Under the pieces are notes generated by a model that saw nothing but the letters and a program-made list of their open reading frames with translations, made no database searches and was not told the DNA's origin. The translations under genes were made by a program, and so were the position numbers. 64,000 nucleotides of DNA from positions 1 to 64,000 of the forward strand of contig NZ_AKKV01000021.1 of the NCBI RefSeq assembly GCF_000269865.1. Direction: 5' to 3'. Source of the DNA: Fictibacillus macauensis ZFHKF-1. Lineage in GTDB: Bacteria; Bacillota; Bacilli; Bacillales; Fictibacillaceae. Shown one piece after another: positions 1-8,791 of this stretch (position 1 is the stretch's first letter; every line of letters starts with the position of its first letter).

Positions 1-134
1 TGATTCCATGGAAATCCAGGTAGTGCGCTTCCTTGTGATTGGCCGCCTTGGTTCCACGGAAATCCGGGTTGTGTGCTTCCTTGCGATTGTCCGCCTTGGT
101 TCCACACTGGAAACGGATAGTGCCTATTAGACAA
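1..134 (-). CDS. Tandem-repeat small protein, 3' end beyond window
   Basis: A minus-strand frame stays open from a TTG at 134 to the left edge, 44 residues seen. AAGGAG lies 9 bases before the TTG. After MSNRHYPFPV it consists of an exact 16-residue, 48-base repeat WNQGGQSQGS-x-x-PGFP, nearly three units. Gly/Gln/Pro/Trp-rich repeats of this kind occur in spore surface proteins of Bacillaceae, but I do not recognise the family. The opposite strand is also open through the repeat but begins in frame with TGA at position 1. The start, strand and function are inferred; the repeat itself is plain. Confidence 0.5.
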   Translation of the reverse strand, partial: MSNRHYPFPVWNQGGQSQGSTQPGFPWNQGGQSQGSALPGFPWN

Positions 135-200
135 GAAACTCAGCTCCTTATACGTTTACTCCTCTCATGATATGCACCCCTGTCCTTTTTGTATAGGCAA

Positions 201-1451
201 TTAAGACGAAGATGAGCTTTTACTTGTTACAGCCTTAGCGCTGTAATCTTGTTTGTATTTTACATGCTGTCCTAGTTGAAAAAAAGGTAATGCAAGTAAA
301 GAGAGAAGAGCTAATGAGCCAAATACATAAAATCCGTGAGAAAAACCAAAGAATTGTAGTAGTACGCCGCCAATCCATGGTCCTACACTAAAGCCGATGG
401 ATCGTAATGACATCGCTCCAAAATATGTTCCTTTCATATGTTTGGGTGCTAAATCATCGAGTAAGACATCACTATTTACATAGACTATAATTTCACCAAC
501 CGTTAACACAACCATGGATAGAATAAGAAAGAAAGCGTTCGTAGAAAGCCCAAATCCTGCTAAAGCAAGACTAAATGCGAGACTCCCTACACAAAGACCA
601 AACATCGGTGAAAATCGTTTCATATAGCTTGTCAGAGGATACTGTAGTATGAGCACTGTCAATGCATTGGCAACAATTAAATATGAAAACAGTGCAACGC
701 CATTTGTAAATAGAGCTGAATTTGCTGTGTATTGAGCAAGCGTTGTATCCATTTGAGCTTGTGCCATCAAAACAACCATATTTCCAAGTAAAAATAAAAA
801 TAAGACACGATCTTTCGCTACGGTGGCAAGCGCTCTTTTTATGCTTATTTTTTCTTCTTTTTCTATATGTAAGCTCCGCTGATACTTTTTCATTAATATG
901 CAAACGAGCAGTGCATATAAAAAGTAAACGCTTGCTGTAATATAAAAAGCCGACATCGAATGTGACGTCCCTAAGTACGTTCCGGCTACAGGACCAATCG
1001 CTGCGCCCACATTAATTGCAAAATAACGCGCATTAAACACACTGAGTCGATTTTCTTTTGTAGTAACATCTGACAACAGCGCTCTGGAAATCGGCTCAAA
1101 CCATGAACGACACAATCCGTTTAAAGCATTTAATAAGAGAAACGTACCGACACTTTCTGCGAGTGCAAAGCCTAAAAAAACACCGCTCCACGCAAAGATA
1201 GCCAGAATCATCACCGGAAATCGGCCGATACGATCCGATAAATAACCGCCAATAAACCCACCAAATGTCCCTGTTAAAGCACTAATACCAATAATGAGAC
1301 CAATCGTTTCTGGTGCGATTCCCCGTTCTTGATACAGGAAAATCGCTAAGAATGGCATTGTCATAAAAAAGGCCGCTCTTGAAAATAATGTTCCTATTAT
1401 AATCGCTGAAACGATTGGGTGATATCGTCGCCTTTTGCTCATTATCCCCAT
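201..1451 (-). CDS. MFS transporter, drug-efflux-like
   Basis: A 416-residue major facilitator with about 12 hydrophobic segments. The loop between segments 2 and 3 carries the family motif GGYLSDRIGRFP near residue 70, and a conserved GP-containing segment follows (AIGPVAGTYLG). This layout fits proton-driven drug or metabolite exporters of the DHA1 type in the plasma membrane; the substrate cannot be read from sequence. The start ATG at 1451 is chosen because a GGGGGG purine run lies a few bases upstream; an ATG three codons later is possible. The C-terminus ends in a serine run. It stands alone. Confidence 0.85.
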   Translation of the reverse strand: MGIMSKRRRYHPIVSAIIIGTLFSRAAFFMTMPFLAIFLYQERGIAPETIGLIIGISALTGTFGGFIGGYLSDRIGRFPVMILAIFAWSGVFLGFALAESVGTFLLLNALNGLCRSWFEPISRALLSDVTTKENRLSVFNARYFAINVGAAIGPVAGTYLGTSHSMSAFYITASVYFLYALLVCILMKKYQRSLHIEKEEKISIKRALATVAKDRVLFLFLLGNMVVLMAQAQMDTTLAQYTANSALFTNGVALFSYLIVANALTVLILQYPLTSYMKRFSPMFGLCVGSLAFSLALAGFGLSTNAFFLILSMVVLTVGEIIVYVNSDVLLDDLAPKHMKGTYFGAMSLRSIGFSVGPWIGGVLLQFFGFSHGFYVFGSLALLSLLALPFFQLGQHVKYKQDYSAKAVTSKSSSSS

Positions 1452-1621
1452 TACAATCCCCCCACAATTTTCGTTTCTATACACTTTACGACTTAAATGT
1501 TATCATTCTTCAAACAATAAAGAACGTATCTTATGGAAAAAAACACACATTTTCTTCTTTCATAAAAAAACTTGCTATAGTTTACATATCCCTACAACCC
1601 CTTTTTCATTATATAGTGTAA

Positions 1622-1658
1622 AGCCCCACAGGTATGGTACCTGTGGGGCTCCTTTTTT
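1622..1658. terminator. Terminator-like hairpin after the DsbA-family gene
   Basis: Perfect 13-bp inverted repeat 1622-1634/1638-1650 with a 3-base loop. The longer T run is on the plus side (1653-1658); on the minus side, where the DsbA-like gene ends just before it, the T run is short. Confidence 0.6.
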
Positions 1659-2274
1659 AATAACACGAATCACCATCACAAAAATCCATTTTTGCATCAC
1701 GAATAGCACAACGAATCATTTTCTCAAGAGCAGATTGTTCAACAAAACCGTCGCACTTACGATCACCTATCGTGAAGTGTGGCACATTCTCCATGGACTT
1801 CATGTTGTATTTTTCTTTTAACGTCTCTAACCTTAATCGATACCTTTCTTCTTGCAAGGCAGCAGGAAAGCTCTCTTTTTCGAGTCCACTTTTTGCCGCT
1901 ATGTCCATTAGAACGGGCAGATCGCTAATATCGTCGCCTGTAATAAAATGCGCTTCGTATACGTTTTGTCTAAATATATCATGTTTATTGTTGTCTTTTG
2001 CAATTAAATACCCAATTTGAGCATTATAAGTTGACGGATTATACTTAGGCATTTTAATGTCTACTTGAAGTTTTTTAGAAATAGGTTTAATAATGTCCGC
2101 CCATTCCTTGTAATTATCTTGTTCTGACTGCCACGATTGTTCTTCATGGTTCAAAAAGAAAGGTAGCCAAGCAACGTGAACATCCTTGCCGTTTATAGCC
2201 TGATTAACAATAAACTGCGTTAAATAGCTGTATGGACATGTAAAGCTAGAGTACACTTTTAACGTCATAGTCAT
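1657..2274 (-). CDS. DsbA/FrnE-family thioredoxin-fold protein
   Basis: A 205-residue protein with the DsbA-type thioredoxin fold: an N-terminal beta strand, then the active-site position SFTCPYSYL, a helical insertion, and the cis-proline region ENVPHFTIGD near residue 170. The active site reads CPYS, so the second cysteine of the usual CxxC is serine; a Cys pair occurs at the very C-terminus (CDGDSC). It is therefore more likely an isomerase or glutathione-transferase-like member than a standard oxidase. No signal peptide is seen. The ATG at 2274 is preceded by a good AAGGTGA site; longer upstream frame lacks one. Confidence 0.75.
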   Translation of the reverse strand: MTMTLKVYSSFTCPYSYLTQFIVNQAINGKDVHVAWLPFFLNHEEQSWQSEQDNYKEWADIIKPISKKLQVDIKMPKYNPSTYNAQIGYLIAKDNNKHDIFRQNVYEAHFITGDDISDLPVLMDIAAKSGLEKESFPAALQEERYRLRLETLKEKYNMKSMENVPHFTIGDRKCDGFVEQSALEKMIRCAIRDAKMDFCDGDSCY

Positions 2275-2465
2275 GAAGCTCACCTTCCTCAATGTTGATT
2301 TAAAAGGACTCATCTCCATCATAGCAAAACCCGTGTAAGAAATGTACTATCCAGCTTTTCATAAAAATGATATATTTAGAAGGCGTCTACGCAAGAACGT
2401 ACTATATATAGATACGTACATACACTTATTAATGGAAATGCAAGACATACAGGAGGCTTTTTTAC

Positions 2466-3104
2466 GTGATTTTAATGGCAGGAATGATAGGGACAGGAAA
2501 AACAACTGTTGCCGAGTTGCTAAGTCAGGCGCTCGACACTGAAACATTTTATGAAAGCGTAGGAGACAATCCTATTCTGCCTGATTATTATGTTGACCCA
2601 AAAAGATGGGCTTTCCCACTTCAAATTTACTTTTTAAATACGCGCTTTAAAACGATTCGACAGGCAATGTCTCACGAAAATAATGTTCTGGATCGCAGCC
2701 TTTACGAAGATCTTATTTTTGCTGAGTTGAATTACGAAGCTGGTAATATGACAAAGCTTGAATTCGAAACGTACAGCGATTTACTCGAAACAATGATGGA
2801 AGAAGTCGGTGCAGGAAATCGTCGACCAGACTTACTTATCTATTTAGATAGCGACCTACAAACCGCGCTACATCGCATTAAGCAACGCGGCCGTGATTAT
2901 GAACAAATTGATCTTCATCCTGAATTGCTTCACTATTACACGACATTGCATGGCAAATATCGCGAGTGGATTGCTCATTATAATAAAACTCCTGTTCTCG
3001 TAATTAACAGTGACCAATTTGATATTTATAATGAACAGGATGCAAATGAGTTAGTTGCCTTAGTAAAGTCCACACTAGAAGAATTGCAATTAGCCACAGT
3101 ATAA
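2466..3104 (+). CDS. Deoxynucleoside kinase (dCK/dGK family)
   Basis: A 212-residue kinase that phosphorylates deoxynucleosides for salvage. It has the P-loop GMIGTGKTT at residues 6-14, the DRS motif at 76-78 inside DRSLYEDLIFAEL, and a lid-like RGRDYEQ near residue 140, all typical of the dCK/dGK/dAK family. The start is GTG at 2466: AGGAGG ends 9 bases before it, whereas the in-frame ATG three codons later is 18 bases away. Bacillaceae usually have a tandem pair of such kinases (dck, dgk); this copy is alone. A long inverted repeat (3154-3185) follows the gene. Confidence 0.88.
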   Translation: MILMAGMIGTGKTTVAELLSQALDTETFYESVGDNPILPDYYVDPKRWAFPLQIYFLNTRFKTIRQAMSHENNVLDRSLYEDLIFAELNYEAGNMTKLEFETYSDLLETMMEEVGAGNRRPDLLIYLDSDLQTALHRIKQRGRDYEQIDLHPELLHYYTTLHGKYREWIAHYNKTPVLVINSDQFDIYNEQDANELVALVKSTLEELQLATV

Positions 3105-3167
3105 TTTCCCTTTTCCCACCTTAAATTACGCTGTTACCTATACAATGACATACGACAACAAGCTGCC

Positions 3168-3491
3168 CTAGGGTAGCTTGTTGTCATTTAATATTCCCAT
3201 CGATGCAATGTGTGATTTTGTTAGAGGTTGTCCATGATCATGAATAAACTGATAGACATGTTTTAGACATTGGTCATATTGATCATTTTCTTGATCATTA
3301 TGATACGAGACGTACGGCACATGCGAACGCCAAAATGTGCCCATCGCTGCCTCGTCGCACGCTTGAAATAATTTTGCAAGCTCGTGCGCCTCATCCTCTG
3401 TTGCACAAATTTCAAATTGAAAGCTCGCAACGGAAGAATCTGTATGTATTTCACCTGATTCAACATTTACATAATACGTTGTCTTCTCCAC
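3168..3491 (-). CDS. Conserved hypothetical protein, 107 aa
   Basis: A soluble 107-residue protein, acidic and rich in His and Asp, beginning MEKTTYYVNVESGEIH. I do not recognise a named family. The start is GTG at 3491 because AAAGGAG lies 9 bases upstream; the longer open frame to 3644 overlaps the yfiY terminator and has no ribosome site. Its stop codon lies inside a long inverted repeat (3154-3185) shared with the end of the convergent kinase gene. Confidence 0.65.
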   Translation of the reverse strand: MEKTTYYVNVESGEIHTDSSVASFQFEICATEDEAHELAKLFQACDEAAMGTFWRSHVPYVSYHNDQENDQYDQCLKHVYQFIHDHGQPLTKSHIASMGILNDNKLP

Positions 3492-3573
3492 TAAAAACCA
3501 CTCCTTTATAGAGTAGCTTGTGATAATGACAGCCACTTCATTCTTTTCTCTTAAGAAACTTTTAAGCGCACGT

Positions 3574-3605
3574 AAAAACGGAGGCCGCCTTAAGACGCCT
3601 CCGTT
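3574..3605 (-). terminator. Terminator of yfiY
   Basis: AACGGAGGC (minus) pairs with GCCTCCGTT around an 11-base loop, followed by a T-rich tail, just after the yfiY stop. Confidence 0.85.
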
Positions 3606-3612
3606 ACGTTTA

Positions 3613-4575
3613 TTATTTTTTAATGATAAATTTCTCGATATCATCTAACAGAAGATGAGCCGCTTTTACACCACCAGCTGTATTCCAAATAGCGTCAGAT
3701 ACTTTGTAAGCATGTCCTTTTTGAACACCTTTTAATTTTTTCCATAGCGGATCATTTGTCCATTCTTTTTCTTGTTGAGCGGCTTTACCGTCTCCCATTT
3801 CAAATGTGAAATAAAAAATACGATCCCCATCCATCATCGGAGTTTGTTCTTTATTTACTTCTGCAGCAAAATCATCTTTTGCTTTAATTTGCGGACGTTT
3901 AAATCCTATTTGTTTTAAGATTTCCCCTGAAAAAGAATTGGTAGAATAAATGCGGGAAACGCCTGGCAAGAAGCGAACAACCGAAATTTTCTCGTCTAAT
4001 TTCTTACCTGCTTCTTTTTTGAGAGCTGCTACACGCTGATCGTATTCCTTAAGAACATTTTCTCCCTCTTTTTCCTTATGTAATGCTTGGGCATAAAGCG
4101 AAAAATTATGTTTCCAGTTGCCACGTAAGTCTTCTGCAAATACCGTTGGTGCAATCTTATTCAATTGCTCATACACTTTTTCTTGTCGTACTTTATTTCC
4201 AATAATGAGATCTGGTTTAAGAGAAGCTACTTTTTCCACACTTACTTGTGATTCATCTCCAACAACCGTTACACCGTCCATGTCTTTCTTAATATGATCG
4301 TACCATGGGTTACCTAACCACGATTTAACAGCGCCAACTGGTTTCACACCTAATGCAAGCACAGCTTCTGTTCCTTCATTCGTGAGAACAACCACACGTT
4401 TTGCACTTTTAATGGTAGCTGTACCCATCGCATGCTTAACACTATATCCCTCTGTCTTTCCTTCTTCTTTTTTCGTAGAAGCGCTATCATCTTTGCCACA
4501 CGCTGCTAGTAATAATAGGGACAAAGCGGCAATAACCACTCCAAATTTCATAATTGCTGAACGTAAACCTTTCAA
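3613..4575 (-). CDS. yfiY: Siderophore-binding lipoprotein YfiY
   Basis: A 320-residue lipoprotein: signal peptide ending in LLLLAAC with the acylated Cys at residue 26, then a class III (BtuF/FepB-type) binding fold. It captures a ferric siderophore outside the membrane and hands it to the YfiZ-YfhA permease. In Bacillus subtilis yfiY is likewise divergent from yfiZ-yfhA and takes up schizokinen-type hydroxamates; the same substrate is inferred here. The start is TTG at 4575, six bases after GGAGGGG; no ATG has such a site. The gene overlaps a Fur-box-like sequence upstream, so iron repression is expected. Confidence 0.88.
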   Translation of the reverse strand: MKGLRSAIMKFGVVIAALSLLLLAACGKDDSASTKKEEGKTEGYSVKHAMGTATIKSAKRVVVLTNEGTEAVLALGVKPVGAVKSWLGNPWYDHIKKDMDGVTVVGDESQVSVEKVASLKPDLIIGNKVRQEKVYEQLNKIAPTVFAEDLRGNWKHNFSLYAQALHKEKEGENVLKEYDQRVAALKKEAGKKLDEKISVVRFLPGVSRIYSTNSFSGEILKQIGFKRPQIKAKDDFAAEVNKEQTPMMDGDRIFYFTFEMGDGKAAQQEKEWTNDPLWKKLKGVQKGHAYKVSDAIWNTAGGVKAAHLLLDDIEKFIIKK

Positions 4576-4591
4576 TGTGTTCCCCTCCAAG

Positions 4592-4606
4592 TGATAATCA
4601 TTTTCA
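4592..4606. promoter_or_regulatory. Fur box, yfiY side
   Basis: TGATAATCATTTTCA matches the 7-1-7 Fur consensus (TGATAAT-N-ATTATCA) with one mismatch, just upstream of the yfiY ribosome site. Confidence 0.75.
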
Positions 4607-4656
4607 ATTACAATATGCATATTACAGGAAACTGAGAAAGAATGTCAACAACTATT

Positions 4657-4671
4657 TGATAATGATTCTCA
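4657..4671. promoter_or_regulatory. Fur box, yfiZ side
   Basis: TGATAATGATTCTCA matches the 7-1-7 Fur consensus with one mismatch; a further AATCATTGA half site follows. It abuts a TTGACA (4679-4684) and TAAACT (4701-4706) promoter reading into yfiZ. Confidence 0.8.
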
Positions 4672-4737
4672 AAATCATTGACATTACTTTCCGTCTTTTT
4701 TAAACTTAAGAAGTAAATATAGATGGCAGGGGTATGT

Positions 4738-5745
4738 ATGAACGGAATCATTCGATCAACGAAAGGAAAAGCGATTCTACTAATTAGTCTCCTTTTCATA
4801 TTATTAGCTTCTATGATTGCAAGTATTGTCTTTGGGTACACAGAAACAAGCTTTCAGACGGCCTGGAATGCCTTGTTTCACTTTAATGGCTCTACCGCAC
4901 ATCTTATTATTCAAAATACGCGCTTACCACGAGCGCTCATAGGTACAGCAGTCGGCATTTCTTTAGCACTTGCAGGGGTTCTTCTGCAAGCGATTACGAG
5001 AAATCCCATTGCATCCACCGATGTATTTGGTCTAAATGCCGGTGCGGGCTTTTTCATTGTTAGCGCCGTCACCTTATTCAACGTTAGTTCCTTACAATCC
5101 TTTATGTGGCTAAGCTTTGCAGGTGCTGCTTTAACAGGTATTGGCGTGTATGCGCTTGGTTCAGCTGGAAGGGGCGGATTAACACCGATTAAAATGACGC
5201 TAGCGGGAGCTGTATTAGCGGCCATGTTTGCTTCTTTAACACAAGGTCTACTCGTCGCCAATGAGAAAGCATTAGACGAAGTTTTATTTTGGTTAGCGGG
5301 CTCCATTCAAGGGCGCAAGTTAGAATGGCTCCTTGATGTATTACCGTATATGGGCGCTGCGTGGCTGCTTTCCTTCCTTCTCTATAGCCAGCTAAACCTT
5401 TTTTCACTAGGCGAAGATGTGGCTAAAAGCGTGGGGCAACGAACCGTTCTTTTTAAATGGCTTGCCGGTCTATGTATCGTAATCTTAGCTGGTAGTTCAG
5501 TAGCCGTTGCCGGTCCCATTAGCTTTATCGGTATTATCGTTCCACATTTTGCACGTTATTTTGTTGGCTACGATCATCGGTACGTTCTTCCTGTTTCTGC
5601 ACTATTTGGGGGAATCCTTTTAAACATCGCCGATTTATCAGCACGCTATATCATCATGCCAGAAGAGGTTCCAGTCGGTGTAATGACCGCAATTATCGGT
5701 ACACCAATTTTTATTTATATTGCCAGAAAAGGAACATTCAAATGA
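4738..5745 (+). CDS. yfiZ: Ferric siderophore ABC permease YfiZ
   Basis: A 335-residue FecCD/BtuC-family permease with about nine to ten membrane helices and the family signatures RLPRALIGTAVG, LLQAITRNPIA and GPISFIGIIVPHFAR, the last being the loop that meets the ATPase. It forms the membrane channel with YfhA. The ATG at 4738 is preferred over one at 4723 because the GCAGGGG site sits 5 bases before it. It overlaps yfhA by ATGA (5742-5745), implying coupled translation. Fur-controlled promoter lies directly upstream. Confidence 0.9.
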   Translation: MNGIIRSTKGKAILLISLLFILLASMIASIVFGYTETSFQTAWNALFHFNGSTAHLIIQNTRLPRALIGTAVGISLALAGVLLQAITRNPIASTDVFGLNAGAGFFIVSAVTLFNVSSLQSFMWLSFAGAALTGIGVYALGSAGRGGLTPIKMTLAGAVLAAMFASLTQGLLVANEKALDEVLFWLAGSIQGRKLEWLLDVLPYMGAAWLLSFLLYSQLNLFSLGEDVAKSVGQRTVLFKWLAGLCIVILAGSSVAVAGPISFIGIIVPHFARYFVGYDHRYVLPVSALFGGILLNIADLSARYIIMPEEVPVGVMTAIIGTPIFIYIARKGTFK

Positions 5746-6785
5746 AGAAGTTTGCATCCATTCAAACAAAAAAAGTTTCGTTTTTACTTCATAAAAAAGG
5801 ACTTATGGTTAGCTTGTTACTTGCGATTGTCGTTATCAGTGCGATCGTTGGAAGCTTAAGCATTGGAGATACACTCTTGTCTCCGCTGGAAGTAATTGCT
5901 TCACTGATTGGTACTGGAGATCCTGGTACCTCCTTAATTGTTAGCGAATTTAGGCTACCACGAATTCTCATTGCGACGATTGCGGGCGCCGCTCTTGCCC
6001 TATCTGGCAGCATCTTGCAAGGGGTCGTTAGAAATCCGCTTGCATCACCCGACATGTTAGGTATTACACATGGGGCAGGGCTTGCTGCTGTTGCCTTTAT
6101 TACGCTGTTTAGCAGCGGTCGGCAGTTAAACGTTAGCATTCATTATTTACCGGTTGCTGCCGTAACTGGTGCCATACTCATGGCAATTCTTATTTATATT
6201 CTTGCTTGGAGTAAAGGGATCTCCCCTGTTCGCTTTATTTTAATTGGCGTTGGGCTGATGAGTGCCGCCCAAGCATTAACATCACTAATGATTTTACTTG
6301 GACCGATCTATGCAGCGTCTCAAGCGACAATTTGGCTAACCGGATCAGTGAACGGATCAAGTTGGAATGACGTAATGAATCTATTACCATGGTTCATAGT
6401 ACTTCTACCACTGTTAGTTATCATCACCCGTCAACTTAATGTGCAAGCACTCGGTGATGACGTTGCTGAAAGTGTTGGTCACGCTGTTCAAAAATGGCGT
6501 ATTGCGCTATTGCTCATTAGCACTGTATTAGCAGGATCCGCTGTCGCTTTCGCAGGGGCAATTGGCTTTGTAGGACTGATTGCGCCACACATTGCTAGAC
6601 GATTAGTCGGCCCTTCTGCCGGCTCACTCTTACCAGTAGCTAGTTTACTTGGAAGCTTGCTTGTCGTATTAGCTGATTTAGCAGGCAGAACACTCTTTGC
6701 ACCAATGGAAGTACCAGCTGGTGTTTTTACTGCCGCCATTGGGGCTCCATACTTTATCTATTTATTGCTTAAAAACCATGGTTAA
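5742..6785 (+). CDS. yfhA: Ferric siderophore ABC permease YfhA
   Basis: A 347-residue second FecCD-family permease, partner of YfiZ in a heterodimeric channel. Signatures RLPRILIATIAGAAL, LQGVVRNPLASPD and GLIAPHIARRLVG are present, the last being the coupling loop for the ATPase. Its start overlaps the yfiZ stop by four bases and it is followed within 12 bases by the ATPase gene, so one operon is clear. Length is normal for the family. Confidence 0.9.
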   Translation: MKKFASIQTKKVSFLLHKKGLMVSLLLAIVVISAIVGSLSIGDTLLSPLEVIASLIGTGDPGTSLIVSEFRLPRILIATIAGAALALSGSILQGVVRNPLASPDMLGITHGAGLAAVAFITLFSSGRQLNVSIHYLPVAAVTGAILMAILIYILAWSKGISPVRFILIGVGLMSAAQALTSLMILLGPIYAASQATIWLTGSVNGSSWNDVMNLLPWFIVLLPLLVIITRQLNVQALGDDVAESVGHAVQKWRIALLLISTVLAGSAVAFAGAIGFVGLIAPHIARRLVGPSAGSLLPVASLLGSLLVVLADLAGRTLFAPMEVPAGVFTAAIGAPYFIYLLLKNHG

Positions 6786-6797
6786 GGGGCGATTAGA

Positions 6798-7616
6798 ATG
6801 ACTTCATTACAAACCGAATCATTAACATTATCCTATGGAAAACAAACCATTATTGAAAACTTACATTTTACGATTCCAAAAGGAAAAATTACGGTTCTAA
6901 TCGGAAGTAACGGATGTGGTAAATCAACGTTATTGCGCTCAATGGCTCGTCTGCTTACGCCATCTCATGGCAGCATTCTCTTAAATGGAAAAGATATCGC
7001 CAAGCGGCCAACGAAAGACATTGCAAAAGAGCTTGCTATATTGCCGCAAGGACCGAGCGCTCCTGAAGGCTTGACCGTTATGGAGCTTGTGAAACAAGGG
7101 CGTTATCCTTATCAATCATGGTATCAACTATGGTCTAAAAAGGATGAAGAAGCTGTTCAACGTGCTCTAACAGCAACGAATATGAGCGAATTAGCAGATC
7201 GTCCTGTTGATGCGCTTTCAGGCGGGCAGCGCCAACGTGCTTGGATTGCAATGACCCTTGCACAACAAACAGAAACCATATTATTAGATGAACCAACGAC
7301 CTACTTGGATATGACTCATCAAATCGAAATTTTAGATCTCTTATTTGATTTAAATGAGCAGGAAGAACGGACCATTGTGATGGTTCTTCATGATTTGAAT
7401 TTAGCCTGTCGCTATGCGCACCACCTCGTCGCTATTCAAGGTAAATCAGTATTTGCTCAAGGTGCTCCAGAAGAGATTATGACAGAACGTCTCGTATCCG
7501 ATGTCTTCTCTCTTTCTTGTCATGTTATGAAAGATCCTATTTTCGGAACACCATTGTGCGTACCTTTCGGAAAAGGACGCAAGCCCAACAAAGCACGGGA
7601 GGTTTATTATGCTTAA
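6798..7616 (+). CDS. Siderophore ABC transporter ATPase (YusV/FecE type)
   Basis: A 272-residue ATP-binding subunit with Walker A GSNGCGKS (36-43), signature LSGGQ (140-144), Walker B ILLDEP (161-166) and the switch His in VLHDLN. It powers YfiZ-YfhA. In B. subtilis this transporter borrows the unlinked ATPase YusV; here a YusV-like ATPase is built into the operon. It overlaps the next gene by 8 bases. Confidence 0.9.
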   Translation: MTSLQTESLTLSYGKQTIIENLHFTIPKGKITVLIGSNGCGKSTLLRSMARLLTPSHGSILLNGKDIAKRPTKDIAKELAILPQGPSAPEGLTVMELVKQGRYPYQSWYQLWSKKDEEAVQRALTATNMSELADRPVDALSGGQRQRAWIAMTLAQQTETILLDEPTTYLDMTHQIEILDLLFDLNEQEERTIVMVLHDLNLACRYAHHLVAIQGKSVFAQGAPEEIMTERLVSDVFSLSCHVMKDPIFGTPLCVPFGKGRKPNKAREVYYA

Positions 7617-8355
7617 TTCATTAAACTGGAGCAGTTCGGAGCAAGCTTATTTTGAAAAGACGTGTCATTTTCAATTTCAATTTTCAAAAGAACATGTAGC
7701 GATGGAAGCCTCCTCTTTATTCGAAGACAAAAAGCTTGAAGCATTTTTAACAACAATTGGACCAAAAATCGGGTCTGAAAATAAACGTGTTATCGCTTCT
7801 TTGTTCTTTAAACGCTATGCTTTTTGCTGTCTAACGTCTTCACTATACGCAATGACCTTCTTAAATAAACAATTTGATATGCGCGTGCAAAATGTCATGT
7901 TAATTGATGAAGGCGAACACCAAAGCTGGTTGCCTTCTTTCTCACTTAAGAACCTAGAAGGCCTTTCAATGGTTGGAGATCGTCGAAAATGGCGAGAGTC
8001 TGCCTTAACAACTCTATTTTCCGAAAATATTACGCCAACGCTTCAACAGCTTGCCTCTGTAACAAAAGCGTCCAAAGCGATGTTATGGGAAAATGCCTTT
8101 ATTTATATTGTCTGGTTGTATCAAACATGGTTGCACGAAGATCATTCACCTGAACTAAAAGCCACCATTGCAGAAGATTACGCGTACATTGTAAAGGAAG
8201 CACAAGGGACATTATTTAATACATCAAAAAATCCATTTTCGTCCTTCATAGATGCTTGTGAAAAAAATCATTTTACAAAGCGGACCACGTGTTGTTTATA
8301 CAATCAAACAGAGGCCGGTACGTGTTGTAAAACATGCCCTAATAGCTCCTTTTAA
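7609..8355 (+). CDS. FhuF-like [2Fe-2S] ferric-siderophore reductase
   Basis: A 248-residue cytoplasmic protein ending in a CC-x10-CxxC motif (CC at about 227-228, then CKTC), which in E. coli FhuF binds an unusual [2Fe-2S] cluster and reduces hydroxamate-bound Fe(III) to release iron. The rest resembles IucA/IucC-FhuF-type proteins only weakly, as usual for this family. It is translationally coupled to the ATPase gene (overlap 7609-7616; CGGGAGG upstream), so the operon covers import and iron release. Confidence 0.8.
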   Translation: MLNSLNWSSSEQAYFEKTCHFQFQFSKEHVAMEASSLFEDKKLEAFLTTIGPKIGSENKRVIASLFFKRYAFCCLTSSLYAMTFLNKQFDMRVQNVMLIDEGEHQSWLPSFSLKNLEGLSMVGDRRKWRESALTTLFSENITPTLQQLASVTKASKAMLWENAFIYIVWLYQTWLHEDHSPELKATIAEDYAYIVKEAQGTLFNTSKNPFSSFIDACEKNHFTKRTTCCLYNQTEAGTCCKTCPNSSF

Positions 8356-8438
8356 CGCTCTAATTCTTTTCTGAAGTGTTTTATTGTTTGTGTAATAATA
8401 GAAAAGGGAATACACTCTTACTAAAAGGAGGTTTCTTT

Positions 8439-8753
8439 GTGATCCTTATCTATTGTAGCCTTGTACTTATTGTTCTTTCTCTAATATACTTAGGGATAAC
8501 TGCTATAAAAATAGCAAAAGAAAGCCAGAAAACAATGGCGCATGTGAATCAAACTACGCAACTCATGCAAGCCCGCGTTGGAGACATTACAGCGCAAACT
8601 GACCTTTTAAGCGAAAAAGCTCAATATTTAAAGTTTGATATGAACCATAAAAAAGAAAGTGTAAAAAGCATTGGCACGTCTCTTAAAGAGTTAAAAACAA
8701 GTTCCATCACTTTATTTAAGCAACTTAAGCCTTCTTCTAAAAAAACGTCATAA
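8439..8753 (+). CDS. DUF948 family membrane protein
   Basis: A 104-residue protein with one N-terminal membrane helix (residues 2-24) followed by a heptad-rich soluble helix, the layout of DUF948 proteins such as B. subtilis YtxG, a general-stress protein. The function is unknown. The start is GTG at 8439, seven bases after AAGGAGG; the longer frame from 8376 lacks a site. It is followed at once by a terminator. Confidence 0.75.
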   Translation: MILIYCSLVLIVLSLIYLGITAIKIAKESQKTMAHVNQTTQLMQARVGDITAQTDLLSEKAQYLKFDMNHKKESVKSIGTSLKELKTSSITLFKQLKPSSKKTS

Positions 8754-8755
8754 TG

Positions 8756-8788
8756 AAAGAGACTGCAATTTTTTCGCAGTCTCTTTTT
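8756..8788. terminator. Bidirectional terminator
   Basis: AAAGAGACTGC / GCAGTCTCTTT inverted repeat with T tails on both sides; it ends the DUF948 gene and the convergent oxygenase gene. Confidence 0.88.
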
Positions 8789-8791
8789 CTC

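Noticed and set aside
1-120. Plus-strand frame through the left-edge repeat (FHGNPG... ending TAG at 118).
   Set aside because: It begins in frame with TGA at position 1 where a Trp codon would continue the repeat, and the minus strand has a proper start and ribosome site.
4911-5306. 131-codon open frame antisense to yfiZ.
   Set aside because: Shadow of a well-supported permease gene; no ribosome site and permease codon pattern explains it.
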